A DNA stretch of 64,000 nucleotides from Bacillus sp. OxB-1 (lineage in GTDB: Bacteria; Bacillota; Bacilli; Bacillales_A; Planococcaceae), in NCBI RefSeq assembly GCF_000829195.1, contig NZ_AP013294.1:3173001-3237000 (forward strand), in the 5' to 3' direction. Under the pieces are notes generated by a model. That model saw only the letters and a program-made list of their open reading frames with translations. It was not told the origin of the DNA and ran no database searches. Below are positions 36,555 through 45,925 of the stretch, piece after piece. Position 1 is the first letter of the stretch, and each line of letters starts with the position of its first letter. The position numbers and the translations under genes are program-made.

Positions 36555-38261
36555 TCATTTCCGCACGATATCGCGGATGAATTTCTCCAACGGCCATGTG
36601 TTGATGACCGTCTCTTTTTTCAACCATGCTTTTTGGCCATATTTCACACCGACTTCCATGAACCGTAATTGGTCGATGGCATGCGCATCCGTATTGATGG
36701 CAATCGGCACGCCAAGGTCTTGGGCCATGACTAAATGGTCTGTCGCCAGATCCAGCCGGTAAGGGTTGGCATTCAGTTCCAGGACCTTCCCGTATTCCTT
36801 CGCCCATTCGATCAATTGGGGCACATCCGGGTCATAGCCATCCCGTTTGCCGATAATGCGGCCCGTCGGATGCGCAATCATATCGACATGAGGGTTGCGG
36901 ATGGCAGAATGTAGACGTTCCATGATCTGCTCCTGCGGTTGATTGAAATTCGAATGGATGGAAGCGATGACGAAATCGAGCTCTTTCAGCAAGTCATCGT
37001 CAAAATCGAGGGTTGCATCCGGCAGGATATCCATTTCCGTCCCGCAAAAGATTTCGATGTCTTCGTATTCGTCATTGAGCGACCGCATCTCCGCGATCTG
37101 CTCCCGGAGCCGGTCCGGTGTCAGGCCATTCGCCACTTTCAAATATTGTGAATGGTCGGTGATGACCATGTGACTGTAGCCCTTCGCCCGGCACGCCTCG
37201 ACCATTTCGCGGATCGAATATCCTCCATCGGACCATGTCGTATGCATATGGAGGTCGGAACGGATATCTTCCAGGCGAATCAACCCTTCCAATTCCTCAA
37301 CCCGTTCTATTTCTTTCCCGTCTTTCCGCACCGTTGGAGGAATGAAAGGCAAGCCGAAATACGCAAAGAACTGCTCCTCCGTTTCGAACGTCTTCACAGA
37401 GCCTTCCTCATCTTCCACGCCATATTCGCTGATTTTCAAGCCTTGCGCTTTTGCCAGTTGACGCATTTTCACGTTATGATCTTTGGAACCGGTGAAATGA
37501 TGGACTGCTGAAGCGAATTGCTCCGACGTCACGAACCGGAAGTCGGCATCGATGGCATCTTCCAGCTCCAGCGTCACCGACAGCTTGGAATCCCCCGCGG
37601 CAATCACGGACTCGACCGGCAATGATGCGAGCAGCTTTTCTCGAACGGCAGTCGGTTCCGTCGTCACGATGATGAAGTCGACATCGCTGCTAGTCTCTTC
37701 CGTCCGTCGGTAACTGCCTGCGACGGAGAACCGGGAAATTTCGTCCACGTTTTGCAGAATATCTTCCAAGTAGGAAACAACTGTTTCCATTTGCCAAATC
37801 GGGAAGGCTCCTTTCCGGGTACCCAGCAGCTCGATTTCCGCCAGGATGTTCTCTTCGGTCTTCTTGCCGAACCCCGGAACCTTGCTCACTTCATTGGCCA
37901 GGCAAGCTTCCCGCAGCGTTTCCACCGAATCGATTCCGATCGCTTCGCGTAATTTCGCAATCCGTTTACCACCCAATCCCGGGATTTTCAATAAAGGAAT
38001 CAACCCGCGCGGAACGGTCTCTTCCAACTCCAGCAGCAAGTCGGACTCCCCTTTTTCCATCAAGTCCGTAATGACCGCTCCCGTTCCTTTCCCGATCCCT
38101 TTCAATTTAAGTATATCGTCCATTTCGGATAGGCTGCGCGGGTCCAATTCCAACACATTGGCCGCTTTCCGGAAGGCCGCCACTTTAAAATGATTTTCCC
38201 CCAACAGCTCCATATATAAAGCGATTTTTTCAAATGTCCGGATGATTGTTTTTTTATTCAA
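36555..38261 (-). CDS. polX: DNA polymerase X with PHP domain
   Basis: The 568-residue protein has an N-terminal helix-hairpin-helix region (GLGGKRIAKLREAIG), a polymerase X palm (VAGSYRRTEETSSDVDFII, metal-binding Asp pair) and a C-terminal PHP exonuclease domain (DLHMHTTWSDG, VITDHS, ANPYRLDLA). It fills gaps in base excision repair. TTG start behind GGGAGG. A terminator separates it from cvpA. Confidence 0.95.
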   Translation of the reverse strand: MNKKTIIRTFEKIALYMELLGENHFKVAAFRKAANVLELDPRSLSEMDDILKLKGIGKGTGAVITDLMEKGESDLLLELEETVPRGLIPLLKIPGLGGKRIAKLREAIGIDSVETLREACLANEVSKVPGFGKKTEENILAEIELLGTRKGAFPIWQMETVVSYLEDILQNVDEISRFSVAGSYRRTEETSSDVDFIIVTTEPTAVREKLLASLPVESVIAAGDSKLSVTLELEDAIDADFRFVTSEQFASAVHHFTGSKDHNVKMRQLAKAQGLKISEYGVEDEEGSVKTFETEEQFFAYFGLPFIPPTVRKDGKEIERVEELEGLIRLEDIRSDLHMHTTWSDGGYSIREMVEACRAKGYSHMVITDHSQYLKVANGLTPDRLREQIAEMRSLNDEYEDIEIFCGTEMDILPDATLDFDDDLLKELDFVIASIHSNFNQPQEQIMERLHSAIRNPHVDMIAHPTGRIIGKRDGYDPDVPQLIEWAKEYGKVLELNANPYRLDLATDHLVMAQDLGVPIAINTDAHAIDQLRFMEVGVKYGQKAWLKKETVINTWPLEKFIRDIVRK

Positions 38262-38277
38262 TCCAAGTCCTCCCTTT

Positions 38278-38308
38278 AAAAAAGCTTCCCTCCAAGAAGG
38301 GGGAAGCC
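38278..38308 (-). terminator. Terminator between cvpA and polX
   Basis: On the minus strand GGCTTCCCCC and GAGGGAAGC pair, followed by TTTTTT. Confidence 0.85.
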
Positions 38309-38309
38309 G

Positions 38310-38849
38310 TTATTTCATATAAATGTACCACCATTTTTTTACTGTCTCCGATAATAGCGGCGTATGCTCGAACATGGCATCGGCTAAGAGGGATTTGCCT
38401 ACGAAGCTCTGGATCAAATCAATCGGCAGCAGCACTAGGACATACAACACTAGGAAAATGAGGATGTAGAACTCGACAAAGCCAAGTGCCGCCCCGCCTA
38501 GCCGGGAAGCAAACCCAAGCACCGGCAAATATTTCAAAAAGTCCAACATCGAGGCAAGCAGCTGCAAGATGAATTTCACGGCAAGAAAGATGATGACAAA
38601 AGCAAGCAATCTGTAAAAAGTTTGATCGAGATCCAATTGCTCTACCGTCAATGATAGTTTCGACCCCGCGGTCACCCCTGGATAGGGAACCCACAAGACG
38701 AACTTATCCGCCAGCTGTTTATAGTACTTGTAAGCGACGACGAGAGCGATGATGAAGCCCGTCATATGTATAACCTGTACGATCAGTCCCCTGCGGAACC
38801 CGGTGATCAGACCTCCTAACAGGAGGAATATGATGAGTAAATCTAACAT
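38310..38849 (-). CDS. CvpA-family membrane protein YshB
   Basis: The 179-residue integral membrane protein has four to five helices, starting MLDLLIIFLLLGGLITGFRR, the conserved CvpA opening with a Gly-rich first turn. The E. coli homologue is needed for colicin V export; the role in Bacilli is unclear. It sits 9 bp after zapA. Confidence 0.88.
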   Translation of the reverse strand: MLDLLIIFLLLGGLITGFRRGLIVQVIHMTGFIIALVVAYKYYKQLADKFVLWVPYPGVTAGSKLSLTVEQLDLDQTFYRLLAFVIIFLAVKFILQLLASMLDFLKYLPVLGFASRLGGAALGFVEFYILIFLVLYVLVLLPIDLIQSFVGKSLLADAMFEHTPLLSETVKKWWYIYMK

Positions 38850-38858
38850 GTCCGTCCG

Positions 38859-39119
38859 TCAACCCTTCAACTTATTCAATTCTTCTTCAACTTGTTCCAA
38901 TCGTTCTTTCAGTTTCAGATAGTCATGTACGGTGTTTACGGCGGTCAGCACAGCAATTTTGGCACTGTCGAGATAGGGATTGCGTTCACTGACCTCTCGC
39001 ATTTTGTCATCGACGAGCGAGGCGACCAACCGCATATGGCTGCTTGTTTCAGTCCCGACGATCTTGTATGTCTGCCCGTATATTTCAACCGCAATGCGCG
39101 TCTTTTTATCGTCTGCCAA
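38859..39119 (-). CDS. zapA: Cell-division protein ZapA
   Basis: The 86-residue protein is of the ZapA type. A beta-hairpin head ([18 protein letters not shown]) is followed by a coiled-coil tail ([18 protein letters not shown]). It bundles FtsZ filaments. TTG start behind GGGGGAGG. Divergent from rnhC. Confidence 0.93.
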   Translation of the reverse strand: MADDKKTRIAVEIYGQTYKIVGTETSSHMRLVASLVDDKMREVSERNPYLDSAKIAVLTAVNTVHDYLKLKERLEQVEEELNKLKG

Positions 39120-39240
39120 CGACCTGACCTCCCCCGAAAAACTCTGTCATCCATCATACCATGAAAGTGATTCAGTTGTGAATTAAGTGCTGTTGTTTCA
39201 AGGGGGATAAATCTTTTAAATTGACCATTTTGCCGTTTGA

Positions 39241-39525
39241 TTGGACATTTGGGCTGGTTTGTTTGGCATCTCGGCGGGATTGTTGGACATCTTGGCGGAT
39301 TTGTTGGACAGTTGCTGTTGTTTGTTGGAAGTCGCTTGGTTGGTTGCACATCCCAGGCGGTTCGTTGGACATCTGGGTACAATGGTTGGACAACTCGGCC
39401 GATTGGTTGGACAGCTCCCGTCATTCGTTGGAAATCGCTTGGTTGATTGCACATCCCGGGCGGTTCGTTGGACATCTGGGTGCGATGGTTGGACAATTCA
39501 GCGGGATTGTTGGACACCCACCCAA
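39241..39525. repeat. Array A: degenerate 21-bp direct repeats (TTGGACA type)
   Basis: There are fourteen tandem units between the divergent zapA and rnhC genes, nearly all exactly 21 bp, each opening with TTGGACA followed by a variable, often C/G-rich stretch and ending TTG/TCG. Five consecutive units (22+18+21+21+21 = 103 bp) starting at 39325 are repeated at 39428, showing a higher-order duplication. There are no unique spacers. Several frames stay open because 21 is a multiple of 3, but none has an RBS or protein-like sequence. Confidence 0.9.
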
Positions 39526-39661
39526 ATCCCTCCATCCAATCTGTCGAAATCAATTGTCTCCCCCTCTAGAAACTGTTAGAGTCATTCAAGGATAAAGGAG
39601 TTTTCATGATAAAAAACGAAACTAAAGTAAAAGCAATTCAAGAATCGAGGGGATGAAGCGG

Positions 39662-40597
39662 ATGAGCAATTCGGTAATTGTACTGGATGAGAATGGTTTA
39701 AAACGGTTGGCAGATCATTATGCAGCCAAGAAAGTCATGCGCAACGCGCCGGGGGTAGTATTTGCGGCAAAATTGCCAGATGCTGCAATTACGGCGTATA
39801 AATCGGGAAAGGTGCTGTTTCAAGGCGCAGGTGCAGAGCGCGAGGCGGCTTTGTGGGGTACAGCAGATGTGAACGTGGCGGGCGGGAAGCCGAAAACGAA
39901 AGGTGATGCGCTCCCCGAACGATTGGCGTCGGCTTCTGTCCTCGGGTCCGATGAAACCGGAACGGGTGACTTCTTCGGACCTGTCACGGTGGCTGCTTGT
40001 TTCGTCCGAGCCGACCAGATCGAACTGGTGCGTGAATTGGGAGTCAAAGATTCCAAGCAATTGAACGACGACTGGATGCGGAAAATCGCACCGGACCTTC
40101 AGGTAACCTTGACCCACAGTGTCTTGACGCTGCCGAACGACAAGTACAATGACGTGCAAGCCCGTGGCTGGTCGCAAGGAAAGATCAAAGCGCTACTTCA
40201 TAATCAAGCGCTCAAGCATGTTCTGCGGAAAATGGATGGCGAACGACCGGACTATATTTTGATCGACCAGTTTGCGGAACGGGGAATTTATTATAATCAT
40301 CTCAAAGCAGAAAATGAAATTGTACGGGAGAACGTCCTGTTTTCCACGAAAGCGGAGAACCTCCATGTTGCGGTAGCCGCTGCCTCGATCATCGCAAGGG
40401 TCGCTTTTTTGGAAGAGATGGACCGTTTGAGCGCGCAGGCTGGCATGACGTTGCCGAAAGGGGCGGGCCCGAAAGTGGATCAAGTCGCCGCGACGATTCT
40501 CTGGAAGCACGGCGAGGAAAAGCTGAAATCGATGACTAAATGGCATTTCGCCAATGCACAAAAAGCAAAAGCAATTGTCAGCAAGAAAAAAATGTAA
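39662..40597 (+). CDS. rnhC: Ribonuclease HIII
   Basis: The 311-residue RNase HIII has an N-terminal TBP-like substrate domain and a catalytic domain opening GSDETGTGDFFGPV (active-site DE) with further acidic residues in DSKQLND and DQFAE. It cleaves RNA of RNA-DNA hybrids. ATG at 39662 is preferred, because GAGGGG directly touches the ATG at 39653. Confidence 0.95.
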   Translation: MSNSVIVLDENGLKRLADHYAAKKVMRNAPGVVFAAKLPDAAITAYKSGKVLFQGAGAEREAALWGTADVNVAGGKPKTKGDALPERLASASVLGSDETGTGDFFGPVTVAACFVRADQIELVRELGVKDSKQLNDDWMRKIAPDLQVTLTHSVLTLPNDKYNDVQARGWSQGKIKALLHNQALKHVLRKMDGERPDYILIDQFAERGIYYNHLKAENEIVRENVLFSTKAENLHVAVAAASIIARVAFLEEMDRLSAQAGMTLPKGAGPKVDQVAATILWKHGEEKLKSMTKWHFANAQKAKAIVSKKKM

Positions 40598-40639
40598 CTT
40601 TTCTCTTAATAGACCGTCCATTCCATAGAGGTGATTGCT

Positions 40640-41221
40640 TTGAGAAAAGTTCTTTACTTGACTATGTTCATGATAGTGCTTGGTGCGTGTGGAGTAAAAA
40701 AGCATTCTGACGTCTCCTATGAAAATCATGGTATTCCACTACCTCCGCCAGAATCAGAAGTGCAAGAAGGCGATTTCGTCTACCGGCTTTATACTGAAAA
40801 AGACGTGTATGACACGTTGGGAGGAACCGCGATTTTTGCTGAATTAACCTATATCGGTGAGCAAGATGAAATCGAAATTGCCCACGCCTCCTCTCCATTC
40901 TATTTTCCGTTGGAGGAGCGAACCAGGAAAATCCACGTAGACTATGCAATGAACAGCCCACTTATCGTGACTACCTTGAAAAAAGATGTGCCGCATCAGC
41001 ATAGATACGAGTTTGCCGGTGGCTATAGCGACCAGGACGACCCAGACTATGTTGAATTTGTCAAAACGATTATCGAGGAGAAAGGTTTTCCGGAAGGAGA
41101 ATACATCATCCATGGCGCCGCCCGATTCACCGTCGCCGGGCAGGATGATGATATGCAGGACTTGCCGGAAACCGAATTGGCGACCGATATCGGGTTCCGG
41201 GTAGTGGATCCTATTAAATGA
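40640..41221 (+). CDS. Putative lipoprotein, unknown function
   Basis: The 193-residue secreted protein has a signal peptide and lipobox (LYLTMFMIVLGAC, modified Cys about residue 17). The mature part contains an Ig-like beta-rich domain (YDTLGGTAIFAELTYIGE, HRYEFAGGYSD). I do not recognise the family. TTG at 40640 is chosen with AGAGGTGA upstream. It ends in a strong terminator shared with the convergent small gene. Confidence 0.75.
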   Translation: MRKVLYLTMFMIVLGACGVKKHSDVSYENHGIPLPPPESEVQEGDFVYRLYTEKDVYDTLGGTAIFAELTYIGEQDEIEIAHASSPFYFPLEERTRKIHVDYAMNSPLIVTTLKKDVPHQHRYEFAGGYSDQDDPDYVEFVKTIIEEKGFPEGEYIIHGAARFTVAGQDDDMQDLPETELATDIGFRVVDPIK

Positions 41222-41266
41222 AAAAACTGTCCAACGAACCGGGATTGGTCTGTTGGACAGTTTTTC
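41221..41266. terminator. Bidirectional terminator built from array-A-type sequence
   Basis: AAAAACTGTCCAAC pairs with GTTGGACAGTTTTT around a 16-nt loop. The left arm and loop contain TGTCCAACGAACCG, a 14-bp exact match (inverse) to units of array A about 1.8 kb away; the right side contains CGGGATTG and TTGGACA as in that array. Confidence 0.9.
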
Positions 41267-41444
41267 ATTTCTCGGAAAGCAACGCTTCCACTTCCGATTC
41301 GGTTAAAATCTTTTTCATAGCAGGTGCCCTGAATTTATTCCAAAACAAACCATAGAGCAAGAGCCCACCGCCGAACGCAGCAAGCAAAGCGAGCGGATCA
41401 ATCATTATAAAGGTGCTGTCTTTCAACCGATTATTTTTCTTCAA
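41265..41444 (-). CDS. Small membrane protein, unknown
   Basis: The 59-residue protein has one hydrophobic helix (PLALLAAFGGGLLLYGLFW) and a charged C-terminal tail (KKILTESEVEALLSEK). TTG at 41444 is chosen because GAGGGGG lies 8 nt before it; the longer frame from 41495 lacks an RBS. Function is unknown. Confidence 0.55.
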   Translation of the reverse strand: MKKNNRLKDSTFIMIDPLALLAAFGGGLLLYGLFWNKFRAPAMKKILTESEVEALLSEK

Positions 41445-41520
41445 GTCAATTTCCCCCTCTGTAATTCGGGTTTCAGGCTCAGCCTTGTTCGCCAAGCATG
41501 CGAACGACGAAGGTAGTTTG

Positions 41521-41873
41521 GAACCTCGGAAAGTTTGGCTATTTTCCGATCAGTTCAAAAGGTTTTCACACAACCTCGAAACGCTCACGATCCAGTTCGA
41601 AATGTTATCGTCTAACCTCGGAACATTCTAATCCAACCTCACAACATTTCACCAACCCCACAACATCTTCCGCCCACCTCGAAACGTTTCAGCACAACCT
41701 CAAAACGCTTACGATCCAGTTCGAAATACTATCGACCAACTTCGAAACATTTTAGCTCAACCTCACAACATATCCCAACTCCACAACATTTCCGCCCCAC
41801 CTCGAAACATTGTTGTCAAACTTCGAAACCATTTGCTCCAACCTCAAAACACTCCCGCCCTTCCCCAAAAACA
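41521..41873. repeat. Array B: degenerate direct repeats of about 21 bp (AACCTCGAAAC type)
   Basis: About 16 tandem units of 18-22 bp, consensus near AACCTCGAAACATTTC plus a C-rich filler, lie between pheT and the small membrane gene. Six consecutive units from 41572 recur from 41696 (offset 124 bp) with about 20-25% divergence, a higher-order duplication. Length variation destroys any common reading frame. Confidence 0.9.
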
Positions 41874-41878
41874 CCATC

Positions 41879-41912
41879 AAAAAAGGGACCATCCACATTG
41901 GACAGCCCCCTT
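41879..41912 (-). terminator. Terminator of pheST
   Basis: On the minus strand GGGGGCTGTCC and GGATGGTCCC form an imperfect stem, followed by TTTTTT. Confidence 0.75.
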
Positions 41913-41915
41913 CCT

Positions 41916-44324
41916 TCATCCTCGTAGCGAAGCGCCTGCTTCGGTCAAGGCGTTCAATACTTTTTCATGTGCTTTGACGACTTCTTCATCCGTCAGTGTC
42001 CGTTCCGGATCTGCATACGTTAGCGAGAAGGCTAATGACTTCATGCCTTCTTCGACGTTTTTCCCTTCATACAGGTCGAAGAGTTTCACGTCTTTCAGCA
42101 GTTTGCCGCCCGCTTTCCGGATGACGGCTTCCAGCGTTCCAGCTGCCGTTTCACTAGCCACGACAAGGGCGATGTCCCTTGAAATGGACGGGAACCGCGG
42201 AACCGGTACATAAACTAAATCATCCGTCTCGATGGATAGAATTTGCGCCAAGTTCATCTCCATGACATAAGTCTCTTTTAAATCCCGCTTCTTCTGCTCG
42301 GTCGGGTGGACTTGCCCGAGCATGCCGATCCGTTCTCCGTTGAACAGGATGTTGGCGGTACGTCCCGGGTGCATCCCTTCCAGAGCAACCTGTTCGAATG
42401 AAAGCCCCTCTACTAATCCGAGGCTATCCATCATCCCTTCCACAATCCCTTTCACGACGAAGAAATCAACGGGTTTTGTTTCCCCTTGCCATGCATGGTC
42501 GACCCATTTTCCTGTTACGACAGCCGCGACGTGTTCCACCTCTTGCGGCAGTCCGTCCTCTTCTTCCCCTAGGAAGACAGAACCTGTTTCGTATAGAGCG
42601 ACCGAGTCGTTCCGGCGCGCTACATTATATGTTGCAGCTTCCAATAGATGCGGGATCAGGCTTTGACGAAGCGTGCTCCGCTCTTCGCTCATCGGCATGA
42701 GCAATTCAGTGACCGGTGCAGTTTCCAATGCGTAGGCTTGCGCTTGCTCCTTTGAAGTCAGCGAATAGGTCAACGCTTGATACAATCCAGCCCCTTCCAA
42801 GAAACGGCGGACGATCCGGCGCTTCGCCTGATACGGCGTCAAGCCGCCAGGAGTCGATTCCGACACTGGAAGCGTCTTTGGAATTTCATCGTAGCCATAC
42901 ATGCGGGCAATTTCTTCGATGATGTCTTCCTCGATTTTCAAATCTTGACGCCGTGTCGGCGCGTCGATGACCAATTGGCCATTGATAGCATCGGTAGGGA
43001 TTTGCAGCCTCTCCAAGATCGAAAGCATTTCTTCCAAGGAAATTTTCATTCCAAGGCGGTTGTTAATATAATCCGGTGAAACGGTAATTTGCGCAGCTGT
43101 CTTATCCAGCTCGTCAAATACGACAGAACCGGCCAAGACTTCCCCGCCCGCGAGTTCCGCCATCAGTTGTGCCGCGCGTTCTGCCGCAGCTGCCACACGG
43201 TTCGGGTCGACTCCCTTTTCAAAACGAGCACTCGCATCGCTTCGCAGGCCGACTTCCTTCGATGTCTGGCGGACGGAGGCAGGTGCGAAATATGCGGATT
43301 CGATCACTACGGTTGTCGTTCCATCATGCACTTCGGAATTGGCGCCGCCCATGACTCCGGCTAAGGCAACTGGTTCTTTGCCGTTCGTGATGACCAGATT
43401 ATGGCTATTTAATGTGCGTTCCGCGTCATCCAACGTCGTTATCTTTTCATCTTCTTCTGCAAGACGGACAACGATCTCCCCCGTGCCCAGACGGTCGTAA
43501 TCAAAAGCGTGAAGAGGTTGGCCGTACTCCATCAAGACAAGGTTCGTGATATCGACCACATTATTATGCGGCCGTACTCCGGTAGCCATCAAACGGTTTT
43601 GGAGCCATAATGGAGACTCGGCGATCTTTACATTTTTCACGACTTTCGCTACGTACATCGGATTTTCTTTCGCCGCATCGACGCGAAGTTTCAAATAATC
43701 CGATGCCTTTTCCGCAGATTCCTCGTAGGAAACTTCCGGCAATTGAATGCCTTGGGATAAAATCGCTCCGACCTCATACGCGACCCCCAACATGCTGAGT
43801 GCATCCGAACGGTTCGGCGTCAAATCGAACTCGAGCACTTGATCATCCAAGCCTAACAGTGGGAGAGCATCTTCTCCTGGCACAGCGTCAGATGGCAGTA
43901 CATAAATGCCCTCCGCATATGCTTTCGGCACCAGCTTCCCTTCGATTGCCAATTCTTGAAGAGAACAAATCATGCCGTTCGACTCTTCTCCGCGCAGTTT
44001 CGCCTTCTTGATTTTCAAGCCTCCCGGAAGGACGGCTCCTGGACGGGCAACGATGACCTTTTGCCCTTCCGCAACGTTTGGCGCACCGCAGATGATTTGG
44101 GTCGTCTCTTCTCCGACATCCACTTGGCAAATTTTTAATTTATCCGCTTCCGGATGTTTCACACATTCTTTTACATAGCCGACAACGACGTTCGTCATGC
44201 CATGGGAGCGATCGATAATGGAATCGACTTCAATTCCGGAGCGCGTGATTTTTTCGGCCAATTCCTCAACTGCGATTCCTTCAATATTCACATACTCGTT
44301 CAACCATTTTGTAGATACTAACAT
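41916..44324 (-). CDS. pheT: Phenylalanine-tRNA ligase beta subunit
   Basis: The 802-residue subunit has an N-terminal tRNA-binding (EMAP-like) domain (GYVKECVKHPEADKLKICQV), B3/B4 editing domain, B5 DNA-binding-like fold and C-terminal anticodon-binding domain (VPRFPSISRDIALVV). It forms the alpha2-beta2 enzyme with PheS. It follows pheS by 12 bp. Confidence 0.97.
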   Translation of the reverse strand: MLVSTKWLNEYVNIEGIAVEELAEKITRSGIEVDSIIDRSHGMTNVVVGYVKECVKHPEADKLKICQVDVGEETTQIICGAPNVAEGQKVIVARPGAVLPGGLKIKKAKLRGEESNGMICSLQELAIEGKLVPKAYAEGIYVLPSDAVPGEDALPLLGLDDQVLEFDLTPNRSDALSMLGVAYEVGAILSQGIQLPEVSYEESAEKASDYLKLRVDAAKENPMYVAKVVKNVKIAESPLWLQNRLMATGVRPHNNVVDITNLVLMEYGQPLHAFDYDRLGTGEIVVRLAEEDEKITTLDDAERTLNSHNLVITNGKEPVALAGVMGGANSEVHDGTTTVVIESAYFAPASVRQTSKEVGLRSDASARFEKGVDPNRVAAAAERAAQLMAELAGGEVLAGSVVFDELDKTAAQITVSPDYINNRLGMKISLEEMLSILERLQIPTDAINGQLVIDAPTRRQDLKIEEDIIEEIARMYGYDEIPKTLPVSESTPGGLTPYQAKRRIVRRFLEGAGLYQALTYSLTSKEQAQAYALETAPVTELLMPMSEERSTLRQSLIPHLLEAATYNVARRNDSVALYETGSVFLGEEEDGLPQEVEHVAAVVTGKWVDHAWQGETKPVDFFVVKGIVEGMMDSLGLVEGLSFEQVALEGMHPGRTANILFNGERIGMLGQVHPTEQKKRDLKETYVMEMNLAQILSIETDDLVYVPVPRFPSISRDIALVVASETAAGTLEAVIRKAGGKLLKDVKLFDLYEGKNVEEGMKSLAFSLTYADPERTLTDEEVVKAHEKVLNALTEAGASLRG

Positions 44325-44336
44325 GTCATATCCTCC

Positions 44337-45374
44337 TTACGCTTCCGTCCGGTGGAATTGCGAAACGAACCGCACGTCATTCGTATAGAAATGACGGATA
44401 TCTTCCACACCATATTTCAACATTGCAATCCGCTCAGGCCCCATTCCGAATGCAAACCCCGAAACGACAGTCGGGTCATAACCTGCCATTTTCAACACAT
44501 TCGGGTGTACCATTCCGGCACCAAGAATCTCGATCCAGCCTGTTTTTTTACATACGTTACAACCGGCTCCGCCACATTTGAAGCAGGAAATGTCCATTTC
44601 AACAGACGGCTCCGTGAACGGGAAGAAACTTGGACGCAGACGGATTTCCCGATCGGCACCGAACATTTTCTTTGCAAATAAATCCAGTGTCCCTTTCAAA
44701 TCGCTCATGCGGATATTCTCCCCAACGACCAAGCCTTCGATTTGCGTGAACTGATGAGAATGTGTCGCGTCATCATTATCGCGGCGATACACTTTCCCTG
44801 GGCAGATAATTTTAATCGCTGCTCCGTCTTTTTTCTCCATCGTCCGCGCTTGAACTGGCGAAGTATGCGTGCGAAGTAAGACTTCTTCAGAAATATAGAA
44901 TGAATCCTGCATATCCCGAGCTGGATGCCCTTTCGGCAAATTCAATGCCTCGAAGTTATAATAATCTTTTTCCACTTCGGGGCCCTCAGCGATTTCATAG
45001 CCCATACTGATGAAAAAGTCTTCGATTTCCTCCACAACCCGAGTGAGCGGGTGGTGATTTCCGGTCCGGATCGGCCGGCCGGGCAAAGTGATATCGATCG
45101 CTTCTTTCGCCAACTGCTCATTGATCGCCTGCTCCTCGAGGACCACCATTCGTGCTTCCAAGACCTCAGTGACGGTTTCCCGTACGACGTTGACCAACGC
45201 TCCCATTTTCGGGCGCTCCTCGGCAGGCAATTTCCCCATCCCTTTCAACAGGTCGGTGATCGGCCCTTTCTTCCCGAGATACGCGACACGAACGTCATTC
45301 AATTCTTTCGGAGTCGTCGCTTCGCCGATTTTCGCAAGCGCCTGTTCCTTCAATTCATTCAACTGTTGTTCCAT
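44337..45374 (-). CDS. pheS: Phenylalanine-tRNA ligase alpha subunit
   Basis: The 345-residue class II catalytic subunit has motif 1 ([14 protein letters not shown]), motif 2 ([21 protein letters not shown], in part) and motif 3 ([11 protein letters not shown]). It charges tRNA-Phe. Expression is controlled by the upstream T-box leader. RBS AAAGGAGA. Confidence 0.97.
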   Translation of the reverse strand: MEQQLNELKEQALAKIGEATTPKELNDVRVAYLGKKGPITDLLKGMGKLPAEERPKMGALVNVVRETVTEVLEARMVVLEEQAINEQLAKEAIDITLPGRPIRTGNHHPLTRVVEEIEDFFISMGYEIAEGPEVEKDYYNFEALNLPKGHPARDMQDSFYISEEVLLRTHTSPVQARTMEKKDGAAIKIICPGKVYRRDNDDATHSHQFTQIEGLVVGENIRMSDLKGTLDLFAKKMFGADREIRLRPSFFPFTEPSVEMDISCFKCGGAGCNVCKKTGWIEILGAGMVHPNVLKMAGYDPTVVSGFAFGMGPERIAMLKYGVEDIRHFYTNDVRFVSQFHRTEA

Positions 45375-45394
45375 ACGAATTCTCCTTTACTTAA

Positions 45395-45531
45395 ATCAAA
45401 TGCGCCTCGGCGTATTGGCGCCCAGATTTTGAATTGAGCTTGCTCAATTAATTCCTTTCAAAATCTGTGGCATCTGCCGGAGGCTTTAATTTGATTCGGT
45501 GGGTTTTGAAAACCCACCGAATCAAATTAAA
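45395..45531. repeat. Palindromic mobile-type element between the T-box terminator and pheS
   Basis: Three stems follow one another: a perfect 23-bp inverted repeat with a single-base centre (45485-45507 and 45509-45531), a second stem CAGATTTTGAA/TTCAAAATCTG (45423-45467) enclosing TTGAGCAAGCTCAA, and a short GC palindrome near 45400-45412 (CGCCTCGGCG). No coding frame. Dense symmetry and the position in an untranslated leader suggest a dispersed MITE-like or REP-like repeat. Confidence 0.6.
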
Positions 45532-45790
45532 AAATCCCCGCCCCTAAAATAGGGACGAGGACGAGTTCGCGGTACCACCCTGATTATTACGCAATTGTGC
45601 ATAATCACTTCATTCTGGATTAACGGTCCTTCACCGGCACACCTTTACAGCCTTGGCTGGTCCTGGCGGCAGCTCGCGGGGTGAACTTCGACAACCACTT
45701 TCCTGCCAAAGCTCTCAGTCATGGCCTTGGTTTCCTGTTGGTTCGTGAGATGTCTACTTTTCCCATTCATCGCTTTTATCATACATTATG
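45529..45790 (-). promoter_or_regulatory. T-box leader of pheST
   Basis: The minus strand carries the T-box core AGGGTGGTACCGCG, complementary to the uncharged tRNA acceptor end, in front of a terminator (CGTCCCTATTTTAGGGGCGG then GGATTTTTT). The specifier region reads GTCGAAGTTCACC, fitting a Phe TTC specifier. Uncharged tRNA-Phe should stabilise the antiterminator and switch pheST on. Confidence 0.92.
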
Positions 45791-45795
45791 CAAGT

Positions 45796-45824
45796 AGTAT
45801 ACAGGATTTAAAATTATTCGGCAA
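45796..45824 (-). promoter_or_regulatory. Promoter of the pheST T-box transcript
   Basis: TTGCCG (45824-45819) and TATACT (45801-45796) on the minus strand with a 17-bp spacer. Transcription should begin near 45789. Confidence 0.7.
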
Positions 45825-45925
45825 GCTATCGCTCGTGAGTAAACCAGTAAGTCCTGTTGCTTCAAATATTAATATACATTAACCAAGTACACTTAGGCTG
45901 TTTTAATTATTAGATGAATCGGACG

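Noticed and set aside
39241-39579. Open frames through array A on both strands (up to about 110-200 codons), with 7-residue repeats
   Set aside because: A 21-bp repeat keeps several frames open by arithmetic. No RBS, no protein-like composition, and equal openness in opposing frames.
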